This document shows positions 1-5,034 of a stretch of DNA of 8,408 nt, one piece after another (position 1 is the stretch's first letter; every line of letters begins with the position of its first letter). A program made the position numbers and the translations under genes. Origin of the DNA: Flavobacteriales bacterium. Lineage in GTDB: Bacteria > Bacteroidota > Bacteroidia > Flavobacteriales > UBA7430. The stretch lies in contig JANXFM010000017.1 in assembly GCA_024959975.1 (NCBI GenBank), forward strand, positions 1-8,408. The letters run 5' to 3'. The notes below the pieces were generated by a model, which had not been told where the DNA came from, did not search any database, and saw only the letters and a program-made list of their open reading frames with translations.

Positions 1-23
1 CTTTTTTTTTATATAAATTGTCA

Positions 24-65
24 TCCTGAACCTGTCGAAGGGCGGTCCCTGAGCTTGTCGAAGGG
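24..65. repeat. Two tandem copies of a CCTGA(A/G)C(C/T)TGTCGAAGGG motif
   Basis: Two 18-bp copies lie at 25-42 and 48-65. They differ at two positions and are offset by 23 bp. From memory, motifs of the form CCTGAGCTTGTCGAAGG recur in intergenic DNA of many bacterial genomes, so this is probably a dispersed non-coding repeat and not a gene part. A degenerate inverted copy (CACTTCGATAGCT, 93-105) follows, so copy two and this segment could pair as an imperfect long-loop stem. The repeat is GC-richer than the surrounding AT-rich DNA. No transposase is present in the window. Confidence 0.6.
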
Positions 66-79
66 TAGGATAATTTGAT

Positions 80-109
80 GGAAAGCATGCCACACTTCGA
101 TAGCTTTCC
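80..109. repeat. Short inverted repeat, possible hairpin
   Basis: GGAAAGC at 80-86 is the exact reverse complement of GCTTTCC at 103-109, with a 16-nt loop. The palindrome GCATGC overlaps the left arm (85-90). There is no following T-tract on either strand strong enough to call it an intrinsic terminator. It sits beside the repeat at 24-65 and may be part of the same repeated element. Confidence 0.3.
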
Positions 110-164
110 CAACGGCAGGCTCGTTTTGAGATGCTTTTTTAACATCTACTAAGTTAAATTTATA

Positions 165-212
165 GAATTATTTAAATTATTTGAGTGTTAAAATCATCAA
201 AAAGTGTAATTT
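165..212 (+). promoter_or_regulatory. 48-bp upstream element of the GH3 operon, shared with GAPDH
   Basis: This AT-rich block ends 64 bp before the GH3 start codon. It aligns with the reverse complement of 4868-4914, upstream of GAPDH, at 41 of 48 columns (six mismatches and one gap). The best-kept part is AAAAAGTGTAATTT, which is identical in both copies. The left half contains two AATTATTT direct repeats. Both copies have the same orientation and a similar distance to their genes, which suggests a common upstream control element. The identity of any bound protein is unknown. Confidence 0.6.
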
Positions 213-241
213 GCGCATTGAAATTTAGTGCTACTAAATTG
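210..241 (+). promoter_or_regulatory. Candidate Bacteroidota-type core promoter of the GH3 operon
   Basis: TTTG (210-213) is followed after 21 bp by TAAATTG (235-241). This resembles the Bacteroidetes sigma-ABfr pattern (-33 TTTG, -7 TAnnTTTG), although the -7 box is one T short. Transcription would then begin near 248 and give a leader of about 29 nt. An alternative -7 box, TAATTTG at 207-213 with TTTG at 180-183, has a less usual spacing. The call is by eye only. Confidence 0.3.
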
Positions 242-262
242 AAGTAAACATACTTCTAACCC
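233..262 (+). promoter_or_regulatory. Bipartite leader motif ACTAAAT-N16-CTAAC, GH3 copy
   Basis: ACTAAAT is at 233-239 and CTAACCC at 256-262; the ATG follows 14 nt later at 277. The same two blocks with an identical 16-nt spacer occur upstream of GH26 (2582) and GH81 (4998). The first block overlaps the putative -7 box, so the second block would lie at the beginning of the transcript. There is no Shine-Dalgarno sequence. The motif is directly visible; its role is inferred. Confidence 0.5.
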
Positions 263-276
263 TATTTTATTTATTT

Positions 277-2574
277 ATGCATTCTCTTAAAAGTTTTATA
301 GCTGTCCTTTTTCTTTTATTAGTTTCAATAACATCTTGTTCGGAATCGGATCAAAGCAGTAAGCAAGCATCTGATATCGAAAAAAAGATAAACTCTATTT
401 TGAGTAAAATGACCCTTGCAGAGAAGGCCGGACAAATGACGCAAGTTGGTATTCCGGCTATTTGTGTGCAGGAAGGTTATTGGGCTTATGCCGATACTTT
501 AATCATTGATACCACGAAACTTCGTAAAGCATTGACGGAAGATCATATTGGTTCTTTTTTAGGGAAGGGATATTTTCCTCCTACGAATAAAGAATACTAT
601 GATATGATCAATCAGATCCAGGATTTTGCCCTTAATGAAACTCGCCTGGGTATTCCAATAGTTTATGCTACGGACGCTGTGCATGGTGCGCATTACACTG
701 CCGGATCAACCATTTTTCCACATCAAATTACTATGGCTGCAAGTTGGAATCCGGAACGGGTTGAAAAAATGGCTGAGATAACAGCATATGAGCTCAGAGC
801 CTCTAACTCACCATGGAATTTTGCTCCTGTGATAGATATAAGCTGGCAGGCGCAGTGGGGGCGTATCTATGAAACCTTTGGGGAAGATCCGTATCTGACT
901 TCTGTTATGGGTAGTGCTTTTGTTCGTTCATCTCAAGGAGATGATATCGCAAATCCCGAAAAAACTGCCGTTTGCTTAAAACATCTTATTGGATATGGTT
1001 CATCACTTTATGGAAAAGACCGAAAAAATGCCCTTATACCTGAGAGATATATTCGTCAGTACTACCTTCCTCCTTTTGAAGAAGCCATTAAACAAGGAGC
1101 TAAATCGGTAATGATCAATTCCGGTTTAGTAAATTCTATTCCCTGCCATGTAAATAAATTTCTTATTACGGATATTTTAAAAGGCGAATTGAGCTATGAA
1201 GGAATTGTTATTTCCGATTGGGGAGATATGCAGTTCTTAAGTGAGTTCCACAAAACTGCGCCAGATCACAAAGAAGCTGTTAGACAAATGGTAAATGCAG
1301 GAATTGACATGTGTATGGTTCCTTACGACGCAAGTTTTGCACACCACATCATTGAACTCGTAATTGAAGACAAAATATCCATATTAAGAATTGACGATGC
1401 CGTTCGCAGGATCTTAAGATTTAAATTTGAATTGGGCTTGTTTGACCAACCAAATACGCATTACAAAGACTATCCTGATTTTGGATCAGATAAATTTGCA
1501 CAAGAAAGCTACAAAGGTGCAGCTGAAGGAATTACTTTACTAAAGAACGAAGATGTTTTGCCTTTAAACAATGGGAAAAAGATTTTGGTTACAGGAGTTG
1601 CTGCTCATTCCTTAAATTATCTGAATGGTCCCTGGACAAAAACCTGGAGTGGACAGGAAACGACCTACAATGACAATGAAAAAAACACCATTTTAGAAGC
1701 ACTTATAAATCACAATGGAGCCTCTAATACCCAATATATTGCCGGAACGTCTTATGATAGTGACATAAATACAATCGAAGCTGTAAAAGCAGCAAAAAAT
1801 TCTGATTACGTCATTGTTTGTCTGGGAGAACAACCCGCAACCGAACGTCCAAGTGATATTAAAGAATTGTATTTACCCGAAGTACAGCGAAGTTTGGTAA
1901 AAGCGCTTAAGAAAACAGGAAAACCGATTATTCTTGTTTTGTTAGAGGGTAGAACACGTATTATTTCTGATATTGTCCCTATGGCCGATGGTATTTTAAT
2001 GGCTTACTATCCCGGTCATGAAGGTGGAGATGCAATTGCCGACATTCTTTTTGGAGCTGTGAATCCATCGGGTAAATTGCCTCTTACTTACCAGAAACAT
2101 GCTGCTGCTCCAATGCCATATATTCATACCGTAAGTGATAGGGCAGATAATTCCGGTGGTTATACGGATTATGATCCACAGTGGCCATTTGGTTTCGGGC
2201 TTAGTTATACAAACTTCACCTACGATACAATAACAATTAACACTGCAGAACTATTCGGAAGCGATACTTTACAGGTACTTGTTCAACTAAGCAATACCGG
2301 AAACAGAGTAGGTAAAGAAGTGGTGCAATTGTATTTACGAGATGATTTTGCCAGCCTAGACCCGGATTATGAACGTTTAATTCGATTTAAAAAAGTAGAA
2401 CTCCAGGCAGGTGAAACAAAAGAAATTGAATTCTTTCTCAATAAAAAAGACCTAGATTTTGTGTCAGCTGCAAATGAATGGGTAATCGAAGAAGGAAGCT
2501 TTACTTTAATGACCGGAAATCGTATGGATGTAGTTAAAACTGCAAAATTTGAATACCAAACGAACTCTCTTTGA
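277..2574 (+). CDS. GH3 beta-glucosidase-type lipoprotein (exo-beta-glucan hydrolase)
   Basis: A 765-residue glycoside hydrolase family 3 enzyme, expected to remove terminal glucose from beta-linked gluco-oligosaccharides with retention of configuration. The N-terminus is a lipoprotein signal with lipobox ITSC and lipidated Cys21; the acidic residues just after (CSESD) could favour surface export as known in Bacteroidota. The N-terminal barrel (about 35-390) shows substrate-binding Asp133 (ATDAVHG), Arg196 and the FGEDP motif, Lys235-His236 (KHLIGYG), and the nucleophile Asp314 in ISDWGD. The alpha/beta sandwich (about 420-620) carries GEQPATE, with Glu523 (or Glu518) the acid/base candidate. 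A fibronectin III-like domain (about 675-755) closes the protein. Length and order are usual for an ExoI/beta-glucosidase-type GH3. It is first in a probable operon with the GH26 gene. The GH81 neighbour favours beta-1,3-gluco-oligosaccharides as substrate, but the sequence alone does not fix the linkage. Confidence 0.93.
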   Translation: MHSLKSFIAVLFLLLVSITSCSESDQSSKQASDIEKKINSILSKMTLAEKAGQMTQVGIPAICVQEGYWAYADTLIIDTTKLRKALTEDHIGSFLGKGYFPPTNKEYYDMINQIQDFALNETRLGIPIVYATDAVHGAHYTAGSTIFPHQITMAASWNPERVEKMAEITAYELRASNSPWNFAPVIDISWQAQWGRIYETFGEDPYLTSVMGSAFVRSSQGDDIANPEKTAVCLKHLIGYGSSLYGKDRKNALIPERYIRQYYLPPFEEAIKQGAKSVMINSGLVNSIPCHVNKFLITDILKGELSYEGIVISDWGDMQFLSEFHKTAPDHKEAVRQMVNAGIDMCMVPYDASFAHHIIELVIEDKISILRIDDAVRRILRFKFELGLFDQPNTHYKDYPDFGSDKFAQESYKGAAEGITLLKNEDVLPLNNGKKILVTGVAAHSLNYLNGPWTKTWSGQETTYNDNEKNTILEALINHNGASNTQYIAGTSYDSDINTIEAVKAAKNSDYVIVCLGEQPATERPSDIKELYLPEVQRSLVKALKKTGKPIILVLLEGRTRIISDIVPMADGILMAYYPGHEGGDAIADILFGAVNPSGKLPLTYQKHAAAPMPYIHTVSDRADNSGGYTDYDPQWPFGFGLSYTNFTYDTITINTAELFGSDTLQVLVQLSNTGNRVGKEVVQLYLRDDFASLDPDYERLIRFKKVELQAGETKEIEFFLNKKDLDFVSAANEWVIEEGSFTLMTGNRMDVVKTAKFEYQTNSL

Positions 2575-2581
2575 ATAACAA

Positions 2582-2616
2582 ACTAAATCCTTTTAAATAA
2601 CATACTAACACCCCCC
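2582..2616 (+). promoter_or_regulatory. Bipartite leader motif ACTAAAT-N16-CTAAC, GH26 copy
   Basis: ACTAAAT (2582-2588) and CTAAC (2605-2609) are followed by ACCCCCC up to 2616, and the ATG starts at 2620. The motif fills most of the 45-bp gap between GH3 and GH26. Either GH26 has an extra internal promoter or the motif acts on the mRNA, for example at translation. A run of six C is conspicuous in this AT-rich DNA. There is no Shine-Dalgarno sequence. Confidence 0.5.
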
Positions 2617-2619
2617 AAC

Positions 2620-3687
2620 ATGAAAGCAAAATTAATTTTATTTAGTACACTACTAATTGCTTTTTCATCCTGTAATAATTCAACACAGGAAGAGAAAACT
2701 CAAAAAGAAACGCAGCACTTAGAGCCCGAAGCAAACTGGGATGGTTGTATGCTAAGTGCATACATTTTTCAGGAAGACGGAAGACATTTACCAGAAAATT
2801 CTGACTCACTCATTAAAGAATTTGAAGCTCTTGTTGAACACGATCTGGGTTCAATTATGTGGTATCCTACTTTTGCCGATAGTTTCCCGACAGAACAATG
2901 CAATAAGCTAGAAGAACAAAACATCATACCTCATTTAACATGGGAACTATTCTTCCCGGACTCAGTGGCTTATAACTCCATGCCTATTGATGGTACATAC
3001 AATTTGATGGATCAGGTACTTGCCGGTAATCATGATGCTTATATTGAGAAATTTGCTGCTGATGCAAAAGCATTCGAAAGCAAAGTACTGATTCGTTTTC
3101 TACATGAATTTAACGGCAACTGGTATTTGTGGAGTGGTAAAAAGAATGGTGCTGAAAATGGGGGCCCTCAAAAAGTTGTTGCTGTATGGAAATATGTCGT
3201 TGATAAATTTAGAGCCTTGGATGCAGACAATGTAAAATGGATCTGGAATCCCCACGGTCCAAGTATTGACATATCCCCTGAAAGTTGGAATGAACTTGCC
3301 AACTACTGGCCTGGAAACGACTATGTAGATTGGATTGGAATGGATGCCTACAACTGGTACCCTCAAGATCCATGGGGAGGAGACCGACCTTTCCGTGATT
3401 TTGATAACTGTTTTCGTGAACTTTATGATGAATGTGTAAAGTTGGGTGATCAACCGATTATGATCGCTGAATTTGGTACACCTGAATTCGAATATGAAGG
3501 ACAAAGCAAAGCAGACTGGATAAACGATGCTCTTTACAAGATTAAGAATGAGTATTCTAATATCAAATTGTTTATTTGGTTCCACATCAACAAAGAATTG
3601 GACTGGAGAGTAAATTCTACAGATGAATCTTTAGAAGCATTTAAAGAAGGAATAAAAGACCCTTATTTCATCGGAAAAACAGAATAA
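2620..3687 (+). CDS. GH26-like endo-hydrolase lipoprotein, specificity unresolved
   Basis: A 355-residue clan GH-A (beta/alpha)8 hydrolase that best fits family GH26. The signal peptide ends in FSSC, making Cys18 the lipidation site (a lipobox with Phe at -3, tolerated in Bacteroidota), followed by a Gln/Glu/Lys-rich linker to about residue 38. HLTWEL (about 106-111) matches the GH26 strand-3 region. The acid/base is Glu163 in RFLHEFNGNWYLW and the nucleophile is Glu284 in MIAEFGT. KWIWNPH and DYVDWIGMDAYNW are typical of GH26 proteins often labelled beta-mannanase. The domain is single and nearly minimal, with no carbohydrate-binding module. Known GH26 activities include beta-mannanase, beta-1,3-xylanase and beta-1,3-1,4-glucanase (lichenase). 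Next to GH3 and GH81, a beta-glucan substrate is plausible, but no residue visible here proves it. It lies 45 bp after GH3, probably in the same transcript, and ends 12 bp before a strong terminator. Confidence 0.85.
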   Translation: MKAKLILFSTLLIAFSSCNNSTQEEKTQKETQHLEPEANWDGCMLSAYIFQEDGRHLPENSDSLIKEFEALVEHDLGSIMWYPTFADSFPTEQCNKLEEQNIIPHLTWELFFPDSVAYNSMPIDGTYNLMDQVLAGNHDAYIEKFAADAKAFESKVLIRFLHEFNGNWYLWSGKKNGAENGGPQKVVAVWKYVVDKFRALDADNVKWIWNPHGPSIDISPESWNELANYWPGNDYVDWIGMDAYNWYPQDPWGGDRPFRDFDNCFRELYDECVKLGDQPIMIAEFGTPEFEYEGQSKADWINDALYKIKNEYSNIKLFIWFHINKELDWRVNSTDESLEAFKEGIKDPYFIGKTE

Positions 3688-3699
3688 CAAAATTGTTTC

Positions 3700-3741
3700 A
3701 AACTAAAAAAGCCTCCACATTTGTGGAGGCTTTTTTAGTTT
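3700..3741. terminator. Perfectly palindromic bidirectional terminator
   Basis: A 19-bp arm (3700-3718) pairs without mismatch with 3723-3741 around a 4-nt loop (3719-3722). The GC core is GCCTCCAC/GTGGAGGC, flanked by six A on the left and six T on the right. It therefore gives a hairpin plus U-tract for transcripts on either strand. It sits between the convergent GH26 (+) and GAPDH (-) stop codons and should end both. Confidence 0.95.
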
Positions 3742-3760
3742 TATAGACTTGAGAACTTCA

Positions 3761-4771
3761 TTACTTATTTGAAGTATCACTCATGTGAGTGATCATATCA
3801 ATGATCTTGTTTGAATATCCCCATTCATTATCGTACCAACTGATCACCTTAACAAAGGTATCTGATATTTGCAGTCCTGCCTTAGCATCAAAAATAGAAG
3901 TATGTTTGTCAGATGTGAAATCTGAAGAAACAACCATTTCTTCCGTGTAAGCCAAAACGCCATTAAGATCGCCTGATTCAGAAGCTTTCTTCATTGCTGA
4001 ACAAATCTCTTCATACGAAGCCTTGTTCTTTAAATTTACACATAGATCAACAACAGAAACATTAGAAACAGGAACTCTAAAAGCCATCCCTGTAAGTTTC
4101 CCACTCAATTCGGGAATAACTCTACCAACGGCTACTGCAGCTCCTGTAGAAGAAGGAATGATGCTTTGGTAAGCCCCTCTTCCCAATCTCCAATTTTTAG
4201 GAGATACACTATCTATTGCTTTTTGTGTTGAAGTAACGGCATGAACAGTCGTCATTAAACCACTTTCAATTCCAAAATTATCGTTCAATACTTTAGCAAT
4301 AGGTGCCAAACAATTTGTTGTACAAGAAGCATTTGAAACAATTTTCATATCCGGAGTATAGGTATTGTGATTTACCCCGTAAACAAACATAGGTGTATCA
4401 TCTTTTACCGGTGCTGAAATAATTACATTCTTCGCGCCTGCAGTAAGATGGCCTTTTGCCAATTCTTCTGTTAGAAAAAACCCTGTGGATTCAATCACAT
4501 AATCTACATCTACAGATCCCCAATCTAGATTCGAAGGCTCTCGCTCACTCGTAACCCGAACTTTTTTTCCGTTTATTACTAAGTTTTTACCGTCTACAGA
4601 AATTTCATCAGAAATTTTTCCGTGTGTGGAGTCATATTTTAGCATGTATGCTAAATAATCTATCTCAACCAAATCATTGATTGCAACTACTTCTACACGA
4701 CTGTTTTTTAGCGCTGATCTTAACGCAAGTCTTCCTATTCTTCCGAACCCGTTTATTCCAATTCTAATCAT
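3761..4771 (-). CDS. gap: Type I glyceraldehyde-3-phosphate dehydrogenase, somewhat divergent
   Basis: A 336-residue cytosolic enzyme of glycolysis that converts glyceraldehyde 3-phosphate, NAD+ and phosphate to 1,3-bisphosphoglycerate. The Rossmann domain starts with NGFGRIGR (7-14); Asp33 in INDL favours NAD over NADP. The catalytic pair is intact: Cys150 in SNASCTTNC and His177 in TTVHAVTSTQ. Arg232 of AFRVP, IIPSSTG and the C-terminal WYDNEWGYSNK are present. Length is normal for the family (E. coli GapA is about 331). Oddities are in and after the S-loop: the usual DGPS is DSVS (187-190), RGGR is RLGR (195-198), and the commonly conserved Lys of TGAAKAVG is Val213. It may therefore be a second, specialised paralogue. 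It is alone on the minus strand, convergent with the GH operon, divergent from GH81, and shares a 48-bp upstream element with GH3. Confidence 0.95.
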   Translation of the reverse strand: MIRIGINGFGRIGRLALRSALKNSRVEVVAINDLVEIDYLAYMLKYDSTHGKISDEISVDGKNLVINGKKVRVTSEREPSNLDWGSVDVDYVIESTGFFLTEELAKGHLTAGAKNVIISAPVKDDTPMFVYGVNHNTYTPDMKIVSNASCTTNCLAPIAKVLNDNFGIESGLMTTVHAVTSTQKAIDSVSPKNWRLGRGAYQSIIPSSTGAAVAVGRVIPELSGKLTGMAFRVPVSNVSVVDLCVNLKNKASYEEICSAMKKASESGDLNGVLAYTEEMVVSSDFTSDKHTSIFDAKAGLQISDTFVKVISWYDNEWGYSNKIIDMITHMSDTSNK

Positions 4772-4867
4772 TGATGTGAGAAATTAATTTTTTTGTTTTA
4801 CTCGTGAAATAACCTGATAAAACAAGCTTTTTAGACTGTTTTATTTCCTGCTGCTAATTTAGCGTAT

Positions 4868-4914
4868 AAATTACACTTTTTAATGATTTAGCATTTAAAT
4901 TATTCAAATAATTC
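4868..4914 (-). promoter_or_regulatory. Upstream element of GAPDH, second copy of the GH3 element
   Basis: Read on the minus strand, this 47-bp block matches 165-212 at 41 of 48 aligned positions and ends 96 bp before the GAPDH start codon. Here the left part contains a perfect dyad, AATTATT-TG-AATAATT (4898-4913), which is imperfect in the GH3 copy. It is followed on the minus strand by CTAAATTAG, a possible remnant or variant of the -7 region seen in GH3. Because it lies in the divergent region, it could also influence GH81. Confidence 0.6.
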
Positions 4915-4956
4915 CATTTATTATTACATCCATTTTAATTTTAGACCCCTTAATTA

Positions 4957-4979
4957 ATCCTGTTTCACAAATACAGGAT
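4957..4979. promoter_or_regulatory. Operator-like dyad upstream of GH81
   Basis: ATCCTGT (4957-4963) and ACAGGAT (4973-4979) are perfect inverted repeats separated by 9 bp. The TTAAT/ATTAA flanks extend the symmetry if a 2-nt bulge is allowed. The dyad ends 20 bp before the putative -7 box of GH81 and thus covers the place where a -33 box would be expected. No recognisable TTTG is found there, which fits a regulated promoter. The binding protein is unknown. Confidence 0.4.
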
Positions 4980-4997
4980 ATTAAATAAAATTAAATG

Positions 4998-5033
4998 ACT
5001 AAATTTGCTATTAAATACAGCTAACTCCCTCCC
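4998..5033 (+). promoter_or_regulatory. Putative GH81 -7 box and bipartite leader motif
   Basis: TAAATTTG at 5000-5007 matches the Bacteroidetes -7 consensus TAnnTTTG exactly; a clear -33 TTTG is lacking. ACTAAAT (4998-5004) and CTAAC (5021-5025) repeat the GH3 and GH26 leader motif with the same 16-nt spacer, followed by a C-rich run to 5033 and the ATG at 5035. Transcription would start around 5014-5016, leaving a leader of about 20 nt that begins close to the second block. Confidence 0.5.
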
Positions 5034-5034
5034 T

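Larger units (their letters stand above)
4772..5034. other. Divergent intergenic region GAPDH/GH81
   Basis: This 263-bp AT-rich stretch holds no ORF worth calling. On the GAPDH side it contains a 96-bp leader without a Shine-Dalgarno sequence and the element shared with GH3 (4868-4914). On the GH81 side it contains the dyad (4957-4979) and the -7/leader motif (4998-5033). No tRNA, attenuator with U-tract or recognisable riboswitch was found. Confidence 0.6.

Noticed and set aside
2..10. Run of nine T as an intrinsic terminator
   Set aside because: No preceding hairpin is visible because the window starts here, so it could be the tail of one but cannot be supported.
129..147. AGATG/CATCT inverted repeat
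   Set aside because: A five-base stem in AT-rich DNA is expected by chance and has no positional support.
3100..3585. 161-codon minus-strand ORF inside GH26
   Set aside because: It lies fully antisense to a gene with clear catalytic motifs, has no family features, and its composition is that of a reverse frame.
4772..4867. GH-type leader motif in front of GAPDH
   Set aside because: CTAAATT and CTAA are present on the minus strand, but the 16-nt spacing, the final C of CTAAC and the C-rich run are missing.
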